Source: Streptomyces griseoaurantiacus (GTDB lineage: Bacteria > Actinomycetota > Actinomycetes > Streptomycetales > Streptomycetaceae). Taken from it: 64,000 nt of DNA. Below the pieces are notes generated by a model that saw only the letters and a program-made list of their open reading frames with translations, ran no database searches and was not told the origin of the DNA. Every line of letters begins with the position of its first letter. Within the stretch, counting starts at the first letter, position 1. The DNA lies in assembly GCA_014656015.1 (NCBI GenBank), contig BNBP01000008.1:1-64000 (forward strand), written 5' to 3'. Below are positions 54,152 through 63,828 of the stretch, one piece after another. The position numbers and the translations under genes are program-made.

Positions 54152-55141
54152 TCAGCGCCCCGGGCCGATGCTGCTGCCCACCCCGCCGTCCCCGGCCGCG
54201 TCGCCGACCGGGCGGATGCCCTCGGTGATGCGGTCCATGTCGGCGACCGGCGGACCGTCGGCGCCCGCGTCGAAGGCGAAGCGGACCAGGACCGGCGACT
54301 GGGAGCCCACGCTGGACGGGAAGGCGAGGGACTCGACGTAGCCGCCGGGACCCTCGGCCGTGGTCACGCGCCAGCGCACGAAGTACCCCGCGCGGCCGGC
54401 CACCGCGACCTGCCCCTGCTTCACCAGGCGGTGGGAGGTCACGCCGCCGTAGGGCCGGTCACCGGCGCCGTCGCGGTCGTACTCGGCCTCTGCCGCGTCC
54501 TGGACGTCGTCCGTGGCGAGTTCCTCCGGGCTCGGGCCGGCCGGGGCCGTGCGGGACAGGACGCGGCCGTGCCGGCACACCCCGACGGAGTCGCCGGGGC
54601 AGGTGTAGGTGCCGGGGGTGGTGAGGACGACGTCGTCCTCGGCCACGTGCTCGGGCCGCTCCCAGCCCTCGAGGACCGGGAAGGTGAGACCGTTCAGTTC
54701 GTCCACGACGACCGAGGGGTCGGCGGTGGCGGAGGGCTGCGGCGCTTTCGGTCCCGCGGACTTCCCCGCGGCGGCGGAGGACCCGGAGGCCGGGGCGCTC
54801 GGCCCGGCCCCGGCCCGGCCGCCCTCCTCGCCGTCGTCCCCGCCCTCGCGCCCGAGGACGGCGATCCCGGTCCCGAGGCACGCGAGCAGCACGACCCCGG
54901 CGGCCACGAGCGCGAGGACCCGGCCGCGGCCGGAACCCGGGCGTTCGGGGACGACGGGGACGACGGGGACGACGGGGACGAAGACAGCAGAGGACGCCGC
55001 CCCCGCCCCCGGCCCCGGTAGTGACCCGGGCCCCGGTTCCGGTGTGCGGCGGTGGTCGGTCCACGCGGTCCCGTCCCACCAGCGCTCGCTCAACGGGTAG
55101 GACGGGTCCCGGTACCAGCCGGGCGGCGGCGCACTGCTCAT
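54152..55141 (-). CDS. DUF2510-domain membrane protein
   Basis: 329 residues from ATG 55139-55141. It opens with a DUF2510 motif (PPPGWYRDPSYPLSERWWDGTAWTDH), a short Trp-rich cytoplasmic domain common in actinobacteria. A Pro/Val-rich linker (VVPVVPVVP) and one membrane helix (VLALVAAGVVLLACLGTGIAVL) follow, then a Ser/Ala-rich spacer and an outer domain of about 200 residues (LNGLTFPVLEGWERPEHV). The outer part resembles lipoprotein-like beta domains but is not a family I can name. Transcribed just after the HAD-like secreted phosphatase gene, which is on the same strand. Confidence 0.85.
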   Translation of the reverse strand: MSSAPPPGWYRDPSYPLSERWWDGTAWTDHRRTPEPGPGSLPGPGAGAASSAVFVPVVPVVPVVPERPGSGRGRVLALVAAGVVLLACLGTGIAVLGREGGDDGEEGGRAGAGPSAPASGSSAAAGKSAGPKAPQPSATADPSVVVDELNGLTFPVLEGWERPEHVAEDDVVLTTPGTYTCPGDSVGVCRHGRVLSRTAPAGPSPEELATDDVQDAAEAEYDRDGAGDRPYGGVTSHRLVKQGQVAVAGRAGYFVRWRVTTAEGPGGYVESLAFPSSVGSQSPVLVRFAFDAGADGPPVADMDRITEGIRPVGDAAGDGGVGSSIGPGR

Positions 55142-55190
55142 CCCGGCACTCCAGGCCGCACCCGGCCGGTCCCCACCACTCTCGGGGACG

Positions 55191-56555
<1,365 letters not shown>

Positions 56556-56589
56556 GGGAACGGGACGCTACACCCCGGGGCCGCCGGGG

Positions 56590-57405
56590 CTACAGAGGCG
56601 TGACGTAGGCACCGGAGATTCCGCCGTCCACCAGGAAGTCGGTGGCGTTGACGAAGGAGGAGTCGTCGCTGGCGAGGAAGGCGACGGCGGCGGCGATCTC
56701 CTCGGCCTCCGCGAACCGGCCGAGCGGAATGTGCACCAGGCGGCGGGCGGCCCGTTCGGGGTCCTTGGCGAACAGCTCGCGCAGCAGCGGGGTGTTGACG
56801 GGGCCGGGGCACAGCGCGTTGACGCGGATGCCCTCGCGGGCGAACTGCACGCCCAGTTCGCGGGACATGGCGAGGACGCCGCCCTTGGAGGCGGTGTACG
56901 AGATCTGGCTGGTGGCGGCGCCCATGCGGGCCACGAAGGACGCCGTGTTGATGATGGAGCCCCGGCCCTGGCGCCGCATGTACGGCAGGGCGGCCTTGCA
57001 GCACAGGTAGACGGAGGTGAGGTTGACCTCCTGCACGCGCTTCCACGCCTCCAGGCCGGTCTCCAGGATGGAGTCGTCGTCGGGCGGGGAGATGCCCGCG
57101 TTGTTGAAGGCGACGTCGACCGAGCCGTAGGTGTCGTCCGCGGCCCGGAACAGCGCCTCGACCTGGTCGGGGTCGGTGACGTCGACGGCGACGAAGAGGC
57201 CGCCGGTCTCCTCGGCGGCGGCCCGGCCGCGGGTCGCGTCCACGTCGCCGCAGACCACGTGGGCGCCCTCGGCGGCGAGCCGGCGGGCGGCGGCCAGGCC
57301 GATGCCGCTGCCGGCCCCGGTGACGACGGCGGTGCGGCCGACCAGTCGGCGGCAGACGACGTCCGACGGCTGTTCCGACGCTTGTTCCGACGGCTGTGCG
57401 CTCAT
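56590..57405 (-). CDS. Short-chain dehydrogenase in the GlnA4 amine-utilisation cluster
   Basis: 271 residues from ATG 57403-57405, overlapping the aldehyde dehydrogenase stop as ATGA. Classical SDR: TGAGSGIGLAAARRL cofactor loop at about 29-43, NNAG, catalytic Ser, and YTASK (Tyr and Lys) in SQISYTASKGGVLAMS. The end (VNATDFLVDGGIS) is typical of the FabG-like group. NAD(P)-dependent alcohol/ketone conversion in the cytoplasm. It follows glnA4 and the aldehyde dehydrogenase, so it probably oxidises or reduces an intermediate of the same amine or alcohol. Confidence 0.9.
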   Translation of the reverse strand: MSAQPSEQASEQPSDVVCRRLVGRTAVVTGAGSGIGLAAARRLAAEGAHVVCGDVDATRGRAAAEETGGLFVAVDVTDPDQVEALFRAADDTYGSVDVAFNNAGISPPDDDSILETGLEAWKRVQEVNLTSVYLCCKAALPYMRRQGRGSIINTASFVARMGAATSQISYTASKGGVLAMSRELGVQFAREGIRVNALCPGPVNTPLLRELFAKDPERAARRLVHIPLGRFAEAEEIAAAVAFLASDDSSFVNATDFLVDGGISGAYVTPL

Positions 57406-58826
57406 TGTGCGGGGCCCTCCGTGGAGATGAAGACGTTCTTGGTCTCGGTGAACGCGGTCAGGGCGTCCGGGCCCAGCTCACGGCCGATGCCGGACTGCTT
57501 GTAGCCGCCGAACGGGGTCCAGTAGCGGACGCTGGAGTGGGAGTTGACGGACAGGTTTCCGGCCCGGACGGCGCCCGAGACGCGCAGGGCGCGGCCGACG
57601 TCGCGGGTCCAGATCGAGCCGGACAGCCCGTAGGGGGTGGCGTTGGCGAGGCGGATCGCGTCGGCCTCGTCCTCGAAGGGCAGGACGACGGCGACGGGGC
57701 CGAAGACCTCCTCGACGGCGACACGCGCGTCCGGGTCCGTGCCGGTGAGGACGGTGGGCGGGAACCAGAAGCCGGGGCCCTCGGGCGCGGTGCCGCGGAG
57801 GGCGGGGGCGCCGGGGTCGACGTAGGAGCGGACACGGGCGAGCTGGGCGGCGGAGATCAGCGGGCCCACGTCGGTGCGCTCGTCGGCGGGGTCGCCGACG
57901 CGGACGGCCTCGAGGGCGGGGGCCAGCAGGTCGAGGAAGCGCTCGTGGACGGAGCGCTGGACGAGGATGCGGGTGCGGGCGCAGCAGTCCTGGCCGCAGT
58001 TGTCGAGGAAGGACATCGGCGCGGCCGCCGCGGCCGTCTCCAGGTCGGCGTCGGCGAAGACGAGGTTCGGGCTCTTGCCGCCGAGTTCGAGGGTGAGGCG
58101 TTTGAGGTGCTCCCCGCTCCTCGCCCAGACCTGCCTGCCCACGGCGGTCGACCCGGTGAAGACGATCTTCGCCACGCCGGGGTGGTCGACGAGGGCGGCG
58201 CCCGCGACCGGTCCGTGGCCCGGCAGCACCTGGAACAGGTGCTCGGGCAGCCCGGCCTCCAGGGCGAGTTCCGCGAGGCGGAGCGCGGTGAGCGGGGTGG
58301 CCTCGGCGGGTTTGAGGAGGACCGCGTTGCCCGCGGCGAGGGCGGGGGCGGTGCCCCAGGCGGCGATCGGCATCGGGAAGTTCCAGGGCGCGATGACGCC
58401 GACCACGCCGAGCGGTTCGAGGATCGTGACGTCCAGACCGCCGGGGACCGGAATCTGGCGGCCGGTGAGCCGCTCCACTCCCCCGGCCGCGTAGTCGAGC
58501 AGGTCGCGGACGTTGCCGGCCTCCCAGCGGGCGTTGCCGACGGTGTGCCCGGCCTCGCGCACCTCCAGCGCGGCGAGTTCCTCCAGGTGGGCGTCGACGG
58601 TCGCGGCGAAGCGGCGCAGCAGCCGGGCGCGGTCGCCGGGGGCGAGGGCCACCCAGCGTTCCTGCGCCCGCCGGGCGCGGGCGACGGCCGCGTCCACGTC
58701 GGCCGGGCTCGCGGCGGGGACGGTGGCGAGGAGTTCCTCGGTGGCGGGGTCGAGCACCCGGAGTTCCTCCGGGGCGGGCACGTGGTCGTCGTTCACGTCG
58801 TGCGCTGCCTGCCTCATGGTGGGCAC
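57402..58826 (-). CDS. NAD-dependent aldehyde dehydrogenase of the GlnA4 cluster
   Basis: 474 residues from GTG 58824-58826, with GAGAGG 6 bases upstream; an ATG three codons later is possible. The family motifs are clear: APWNFPMPIAAWGTAPALA, FTGSTAVGRQVW, general-base Glu in LTLELGGKSPNLVF and nucleophile Cys in LDNCGQDCCARTRI. WTPFGGYKQSGIGRELG closes the domain. Adjacent to GlnA4, it fits oxidation of a gamma-glutamyl aldehyde to the acid, as PuuC does for gamma-glutamyl-putrescine. Ten bases separate it from glnA4. Confidence 0.93.
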   Translation of the reverse strand: MPTMRQAAHDVNDDHVPAPEELRVLDPATEELLATVPAASPADVDAAVARARRAQERWVALAPGDRARLLRRFAATVDAHLEELAALEVREAGHTVGNARWEAGNVRDLLDYAAGGVERLTGRQIPVPGGLDVTILEPLGVVGVIAPWNFPMPIAAWGTAPALAAGNAVLLKPAEATPLTALRLAELALEAGLPEHLFQVLPGHGPVAGAALVDHPGVAKIVFTGSTAVGRQVWARSGEHLKRLTLELGGKSPNLVFADADLETAAAAAPMSFLDNCGQDCCARTRILVQRSVHERFLDLLAPALEAVRVGDPADERTDVGPLISAAQLARVRSYVDPGAPALRGTAPEGPGFWFPPTVLTGTDPDARVAVEEVFGPVAVVLPFEDEADAIRLANATPYGLSGSIWTRDVGRALRVSGAVRAGNLSVNSHSSVRYWTPFGGYKQSGIGRELGPDALTAFTETKNVFISTEGPAQ

Positions 58827-58836
58827 TGCCTGCCTC

Positions 58837-60201
58837 TCACATGCGTTCGAAGGAGCGGCGCAGCTCCCAGTCGGTCACCGCGGCGTCGAAGGCGGCCAGT
58901 TCGACGCGGGCCATGTTGCGGTAGTGGGCGACGACCTCGTCGCCGAAGGCGGCCCGTGCGAGCGGGCTGTGCTCCCACAGTTCGGCCGCCTCGCGCAGGG
59001 TGGTGGGCACGTGCGCGTAGTCGGCGGAGTAGGCGTTGCCCGCGCACGGCTCGGGGAGCTCCAGACGGTGCTCGATGCCGTACAGCCCGGCGGCGACCAT
59101 GCCGGCCACGGCGAGGTAGGGGTTGACGTCGCCGCCCGGCACCCGGTTCTCGAAGCGCCGGGAGCGGCCGTGGCCGACCACCCGCAAGGCGCAGGTGCGG
59201 TTGTCGTGGCCCCAGGCGACGGCGGTGGGGGCGAAGGAGCCGGGCTGGAAGCGTTTGTAGGAGTTGATGTGGGGCGCGTAGAGGAGGGTGAAGTCGCGGA
59301 GCGCGGCGAGCTGTCCGGCGAGGAAGTGCCGCATCGTCTCCGACATGCCCTCGGGTCCGTCACCGTCCATGACGTTGGCCCCGTCGGCGTCGGTGAGGGA
59401 GAGGTGGATGTGGCAGGAGTTGCCCTCGCGCTCGTTGTACTTGGCCATGAAGGTGAGCGAGACGCCCTCCTGGGCGGCGATCTCCTTGGCTCCGGTCTTG
59501 TACAGGGCGTGCTGGTCGCAGGTGACGAGGGCCTCGTCGTAGCGGAAGGCGATCTCGTGCTGGCCGGGGTTGCACTCGCCCTTGGCGGACTCGACGGTGA
59601 GCCCGGCGCCCGCCATCTCGTTGCGGATGCGGCGCAGCAGGGGTTCGACGCGGCCGGTGCCGAGGACGGAGTAGTCGACGTTGTACTGGTTGGCCGGGGT
59701 GAGGCCGCGGTAGCCGGCGTCCCAGGCCTGCTCGTAGGTGTCCTTGAAGACGATGAACTCCAACTCGGTGCCGACCTGGGCGCTCCAGCCGTGCTCGGCC
59801 AGTCCTTCCAGGTGGCGGCGCAGGATCTGGCGGGGGGCGGGGACGACCGGGGAGCCGTCGTGCCAGGTGAGGTCGGCCAGGGCGAGCGCGGTGCCCTCGT
59901 GCCAGGGCACCCGGCGCAGGGTGGCGAGGTCGGGGCGGAGCACGAAGTCGCCGTAGCCGTGCTCCCAGGAGGACATCGCGTAGCCGTCGACGGTGTTCAT
60001 GTCGGCGTCGACGGCGAGGAGGTAGTTGCAGCCCTCCGTGCCGTGCTCCAGTACCTCGTCGCAGAAGAAGCGCGCGGCGAACCGCTTGCCCTGGAGCCGC
60101 CCCTGCATGTCGGGGAAGGCCAGGACGACGGTGTCGATCTCGCCGCCGGCGACGAGGGCGTGCAGTTCCTCGACGCCGAGCGGGGGTGTGCGGTCTGCCA
60201 C
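58837..60201 (-). CDS. glnA4: GlnA4-type gamma-glutamyl-amine synthetase
   Basis: 454 residues from GTG 60199-60201, with AGGAGG 8 bases upstream. It is a glutamine-synthetase-fold ligase: LEFIVFKDTYEQAWDAG, GECNPGQHEIAFRYDEALV (metal-binding Glu/His), HIHLSLTDADG and FENRVPGGDVNPYLAVAGM. The fold uses ATP to activate glutamate. The neighbours are an aldehyde dehydrogenase, an SDR and a PuuD-like hydrolase rather than nitrogen-assimilation genes. In S. coelicolor the corresponding gene product was reported as a gamma-glutamylethanolamide synthetase (GlnA4). That orthology is from memory; a role on polyamines is the alternative. Confidence 0.92.
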   Translation of the reverse strand: MADRTPPLGVEELHALVAGGEIDTVVLAFPDMQGRLQGKRFAARFFCDEVLEHGTEGCNYLLAVDADMNTVDGYAMSSWEHGYGDFVLRPDLATLRRVPWHEGTALALADLTWHDGSPVVPAPRQILRRHLEGLAEHGWSAQVGTELEFIVFKDTYEQAWDAGYRGLTPANQYNVDYSVLGTGRVEPLLRRIRNEMAGAGLTVESAKGECNPGQHEIAFRYDEALVTCDQHALYKTGAKEIAAQEGVSLTFMAKYNEREGNSCHIHLSLTDADGANVMDGDGPEGMSETMRHFLAGQLAALRDFTLLYAPHINSYKRFQPGSFAPTAVAWGHDNRTCALRVVGHGRSRRFENRVPGGDVNPYLAVAGMVAAGLYGIEHRLELPEPCAGNAYSADYAHVPTTLREAAELWEHSPLARAAFGDEVVAHYRNMARVELAAFDAAVTDWELRRSFERM

Positions 60202-60275
60202 GGGAAGGCCTCCTCGGTCAGCCGGGAGCCCTAAGGTATGGCGTTGGACCATTGCCTGGGAAGGGGGTGCCGCGC

Positions 60276-61088
60276 ATGTCGCGGAACGCGCCGGGCGAGC
60301 CGGGGGACGGCCCGCAGGAGGACGCTCCGGAAGGCGCCCCGGAGGACGCGGCGGACGGTGCGCGGGACCGGCTGGCCCCGGTGCTGCGGCCGGTGCGGAC
60401 GGGCAACGGCTTCGAGGAGGCGCTGGAGCAGATCCTGCGGGTCCTGCGGCTCGGGCTGGTGCCCGCCGGGGAGCGGCTGCCCGCCGAACGGGAGCTGGCC
60501 GGGCGGCTGGGCGTCAGCCGGGTGACGCTGCGCGAGGTGCTGCGGGTGCTGCACGAGGAGGGCCTGGTCACCTCGCGGCGCGGCCGCTACGGCGGCACGT
60601 TCGTGCTGCCCCGCGCGGAGGCGGGCGGCACGCGGGACGCGGGCGGCGCGGCCGAGCTGCGGCGCCGGACCGCCTCCGTGGACCTGGAGGACGTGCTGCG
60701 CTTCCGGGAGGTGCTGGAGGTCGGCGCGGCCGGGCTGTGCGCGGCGCAGGGGCTGGACGGGGCGGGGGCCGCGCGGCTGCGCGCGGCGCTGGCCGGCACC
60801 CGGGACACGCCGCCGGGCGGCTACCGGCGCGGGGACACCCTGCTGCACCTGACCCTCGCCGAGCTGTCCGGCTCCCCGACGCTCGCCGCCCAGTACGCGG
60901 CGGTGCGGGCCACGCTGAACGACCTGCTGGAGTGCATCCCGCTTCTCGTGCGCAACCTCGAGCACTCGCAGCGGCAGCACACCGCGCTGGTCGAGGCGGT
61001 GCTGGACCGGAACCCGGAGGCGGCGCGGGAGCGGATGCGGGAGCACTGCGCGGGGACGGCGGCGCTGCTGCGCGGGTTCCTGGCCTAG
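60276..61088 (+). CDS. GntR-family (FadR subfamily) regulator of the amine cluster
   Basis: 270 residues from ATG 60276 with AAGGGGG 8 bases upstream. A disordered Pro/Asp-rich N-terminus of 40 residues precedes the winged helix (EQILRVLRLGLVPAGERLPAERELAGRLG, then VSRVTLREVLRVLHEEGLV). The FCD/FadR-type effector domain from about 130 contains the metal/effector motif region [19 protein letters not shown] and RGDTLLHLTLAELSGSP. Divergent from glnA4 across a 74-base gap, it should control both. Effector perhaps the amine or a gamma-glutamyl intermediate. Confidence 0.92.
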   Translation: MSRNAPGEPGDGPQEDAPEGAPEDAADGARDRLAPVLRPVRTGNGFEEALEQILRVLRLGLVPAGERLPAERELAGRLGVSRVTLREVLRVLHEEGLVTSRRGRYGGTFVLPRAEAGGTRDAGGAAELRRRTASVDLEDVLRFREVLEVGAAGLCAAQGLDGAGAARLRAALAGTRDTPPGGYRRGDTLLHLTLAELSGSPTLAAQYAAVRATLNDLLECIPLLVRNLEHSQRQHTALVEAVLDRNPEAARERMREHCAGTAALLRGFLA

Positions 61089-61153
61089 GGCGTGTCCCGC
61101 GGGGGACGGGCGGCAAAGGTACGGTGGCAGGCCATTGGCGGAGCGAGGCGCGG

Positions 61154-61864
61154 GTGAGTGGTGTGGGCGGACGGCCGTTGATCGGCGTGAGCACGTATCT
61201 GGAGTCCGGGGCGCGCTGGGGCGTCTGGGAGCTGGAGGCGGCGCTGCTGCCCGCCGGGTACCCGCGGCTGGTGCAGCGGGCCGGGGGTCTCGCGGTGATG
61301 CTGCCGCCGGACGACCCGGACCGGGCGGCCGAGACCCTCGCGCGGCTCGACGGCCTGGTGATCGCGGGCGGTCCCGATGTCGACCCGGCCCGCTACGGCG
61401 CCGAGCGCTCGCCCCGGACGGGGCCGGCGGCGCCGGAGCGCGACGCGTGGGAGCTGGCGCTGATCCGGGCCGCGCTCCGTGCGCGCACGCCGCTGCTGGG
61501 GATCTGCCGGGGCATGCAGCTCCTCAACGTGGCGCTGGGCGGCACCCTGGTGCAGCACCTGGACGGGCACGCCGAGCGCGTGGGGGTGTTCGGGACGCAT
61601 CCCGTGGAGGCGGTGCCGGGGTCCCGGTACGCGGAGATCGTGCCGGAGGTCTGCGAGGTCCCGGCCTACCACCACCAGGCCGTGGAGCGCCTGGGCGAGG
61701 GGCTGGTCGTCTCGGCGTACGCGAAGGACGCCGTGGTCGAGGCGGTGGAGACGCCCCCGGGCGCGGAGCACGGCTGGGTGCTGGGGGTGCAGTGGCATCC
61801 GGAGATGGGGGACGACGTGCGGGTGATGCGGGCGCTGGTGGAGGAGGCGTCCCGGCGGGACTGA
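61154..61864 (+). CDS. PuuD-like gamma-glutamyl-amine hydrolase (class I glutamine amidotransferase fold)
   Basis: 236 residues from GTG 61154, with GAGG 5 bases upstream. The nucleophile Cys lies in LLGICRGMQLLNVALGG, and the His-Glu dyad in VQWHPEMGD completes the triad. An oxyanion-type GGPDVDP precedes them. It belongs to the peptidase C26/PuuD group, which hydrolyses gamma-glutamyl-GABA and similar compounds, releasing glutamate. It would close the gamma-glutamylation route begun by GlnA4. Downstream of the FadR-type regulator, same strand, 65 bases apart. Confidence 0.92.
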   Translation: MSGVGGRPLIGVSTYLESGARWGVWELEAALLPAGYPRLVQRAGGLAVMLPPDDPDRAAETLARLDGLVIAGGPDVDPARYGAERSPRTGPAAPERDAWELALIRAALRARTPLLGICRGMQLLNVALGGTLVQHLDGHAERVGVFGTHPVEAVPGSRYAEIVPEVCEVPAYHHQAVERLGEGLVVSAYAKDAVVEAVETPPGAEHGWVLGVQWHPEMGDDVRVMRALVEEASRRD

Positions 61865-61917
61865 GTCGGACCCGACGACGCCCCGACGGGCGGACGGCGC
61901 CGCTTCGGGAACAGGCC

Positions 61918-62472
61918 CTACGCGCCGCCCGGGTCCAGGTGTTCGCCCACGGCGACGACCACGACCCGGGTCTCGGGCACCGTCGCCCGCCAGCGGTGCC
62001 GTATCCCGCCGGTCAGGTACAGCGTGTCGCCCCGGCCGAGGCGCTGGGCGCGGCCCTCCGCCTCGACCTCGATGCCGCCCTCGACGACGTACATCAGCTC
62101 GTCGTTGCGGTGCTGGAACTCGCGTCCCGCGTCGTGGTCGCCGATGAACTCCAGGGCGTGCAGCTGGTGGTGCCCGCGCACAAGGGAGCGCACCCGGGCG
62201 GGCGTGTGCTCCCCCTCGTCGGCGCGCACCACGTCCACGCCGCCGGCCGGGTCGGCGGCGGCGAGCAGCGTCGCGGCCGTCGTGCCGAGGGCGGCGGCCA
62301 CCTTCTCCAGCGAGTGCCGGCTGGGGCGGGCCCTCTCGTTCTCCACCTGGCTGAGGAAGGGCACCGAGAGCCCACTGCGCTCGGCCACGACGGAGAGCGT
62401 GAGTTCCAGGGCCCGGCGCCGTCGCCGGACGGCCGCGCCCACCCGCAGGGGCTGTTCCTTGTGGTCGCCCAT
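61918..62472 (-). CDS. XRE-cupin transcriptional regulator (PuuR-like)
   Basis: 184 residues from ATG 62470-62472, with GGAGG upstream; an ATG 15 codons earlier lacks a ribosome site. HTH at about 12-65 (VAERSGLSVPFLSQVENERARPSRHSLEKVAAAL), then a single cupin barrel: GREFQHRNDELMYVVEGGIEV with the metal-binding His/Glu, and GDTLYLTGGIRHRWRA. This domain order is that of PuuR, which senses putrescine and represses polyamine genes. It is convergent with the PuuD-like gene, so it is well placed to co-regulate the cluster with the FadR-type protein. Confidence 0.92.
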   Translation of the reverse strand: MGDHKEQPLRVGAAVRRRRRALELTLSVVAERSGLSVPFLSQVENERARPSRHSLEKVAAALGTTAATLLAAADPAGGVDVVRADEGEHTPARVRSLVRGHHQLHALEFIGDHDAGREFQHRNDELMYVVEGGIEVEAEGRAQRLGRGDTLYLTGGIRHRWRATVPETRVVVVAVGEHLDPGGA

Positions 62473-62653
62473 CGCCTCCGCCTCCTCCCTCGCTCGTCGG
62501 TCGTTCGTGTCGTTCATCGGTAGTGGTCGGCGGCCGGCCGCCGGTGGTTCGTGCGGAGCCCTGTGCGCTCCACGGTTGTCTGCACCCTACGCACGTTCGG
62601 CAAACCGTTTCATGCGCCCTTCACAACGCCGTGACCGGGCTGTACCACGAGGC

Positions 62654-63628
62654 TCACAGATTGCGCCAGTAGAGGAGCTCGCCGGCCTCCCCCGCAGCCG
62701 CCCCCTCGCGCGGGACGAACACGCTGACCAGGAGGGCGCGCCGGCCGTCCGGGGCGGTGATCGTGGTGGCGGAGGGGTTGGCGAGGGCGTGGCTGCCGCG
62801 GTGGGTGCGTACGGCGACCGGTTCGGCGCGGCCGAGCCGGGGGTCATAACCGTACAACCGCCAGCTTCCGAAGTCGTCCGGTCGGAGCTGTCCCTCGATC
62901 AGGACGAGGTCGTGGCCGGCCAGCCGCAGGGAGGTGCGGTCGCCGATGTTGCCGCGGGGGCCGCAGGCCCGTACGGCGTGGTCGAGCCGCTGGTCGGGGT
63001 GGGTGCGCCAGGCGCGGAAGCCGTGCAGGACGGCGGTGAGCTGGCGGTCGGTGTCGCAGCGGTCGCGGTAGTGGCCGGTGAGTTCGACGGTGCCGCCGCG
63101 CGCGGCGGTGATGTCGGGGGTGCCCTCGGCGCAGCGGGAGAGGGTGCGCGGGGCGTCGAAGGAGCGTTCGGGGCGGCCGGTCAGGAGGGCGGTGAGTCCC
63201 GGGTAGGACCGTAGCTCCAGGTGATTGTCCGGATCTTTTTCGTAGGCGAGGACCCAGTCGCCGCCGCTGTCCTCGGTGGCGGCGAGGGAGGGCTGGCTGG
63301 TGCCGGGGCCGAAGTCGTGTCTGCGGTGCCAGGTGCGCAGGTCGGTGGAGGTGGCGACGGCCGCGTGGAAACGGCCGTCCTCGAGCGCGGTGTGGTAGAC
63401 GGCGAGGTAGGGGCCCGAGGGCGGCTGCACGATCTGCGCGGCGTCCATGGTGCGGCCGGTGTCGTCCCGGGCGTCGTAGAGGTGGCCGTCGGCCTCGCGG
63501 ACGTCGCCGGCGAGCCGGGTGAAGCGGGCGGCGGCGGAGGGCTGGGCGAGCACCGGGCCGGCGGTGGGGAGTAAGGCGACCAGGGCGGCGAGGGCCGCGT
63601 ACAGCACGGGGCGGGGCGCTGGGATCAC
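62654..63628 (-). CDS. Secreted beta-propeller-like protein, possible glycoside-hydrolase fold
   Basis: 324 residues from GTG 63626-63628 with GGGAGG 4 bases upstream. A Sec signal (LYAALAALVALLPTAGPVLA) ends near residue 27. The remainder is beta-rich with recurring sheet patterns (LYDARDDTGRTMDAAQIVQP, YLAVYHTALEDGRFHAAVAT, WVLAYEKDPDNHLELRSY) as in five-bladed propellers of the GH43/GH68 type, but the usual catalytic acids cannot be placed with confidence. Likely an extracellular carbohydrate-binding or -processing protein. No partner gene. Confidence 0.7.
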   Translation of the reverse strand: MIPAPRPVLYAALAALVALLPTAGPVLAQPSAAARFTRLAGDVREADGHLYDARDDTGRTMDAAQIVQPPSGPYLAVYHTALEDGRFHAAVATSTDLRTWHRRHDFGPGTSQPSLAATEDSGGDWVLAYEKDPDNHLELRSYPGLTALLTGRPERSFDAPRTLSRCAEGTPDITAARGGTVELTGHYRDRCDTDRQLTAVLHGFRAWRTHPDQRLDHAVRACGPRGNIGDRTSLRLAGHDLVLIEGQLRPDDFGSWRLYGYDPRLGRAEPVAVRTHRGSHALANPSATTITAPDGRRALLVSVFVPREGAAAGEAGELLYWRNL

Positions 63629-63730
63629 GACGCCTCCCGGATGGTCGGCGGGCAGGGACGCACGCGTACGCGAAGGGCCGGGTACCCCGAATGGCCCTCT
63701 CACGTGCCTCTCCCCCGCTCCGCCTCGCGA

Positions 63731-63775
63731 GGCACGGGAGGCACGGGAGGCACGGGAGGCACGGGAGGCACGGGA
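63731..63775. repeat. Five tandem copies of GGCACGGGA (9 bp)
   Basis: Five identical 9-base units at 63731-63775, immediately followed by the terminator hairpin, which begins inside the last unit (63771). No ORF on either strand makes use of the repeat. Polymerase slippage is the likely origin; copy number probably varies between strains. Confidence 0.9.
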
Positions 63776-63804
63776 GAGGGGCGGGTCGCCCCGCCCCTCT
63801 CCCG
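63771..63804 (-). terminator. Terminator of the glycine betaine transporter gene
   Basis: CGGGAGAGGGGCGGG (63771-63785) pairs perfectly with CCCGCCCCTCTCCCG (63790-63804) over TCGC, 25 bases past the stop of the minus-strand gene. Confidence 0.88.
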
Positions 63805-63828
63805 TAACGACGCCCCCCGTACCGCCGA

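Noticed and set aside
60244..60252. TGGACCA-type inverted repeat as a FadR operator
   Set aside because: The symmetry is too short to separate from chance in this GC content; a similar TGG/CCA element near 61130 is equally weak.
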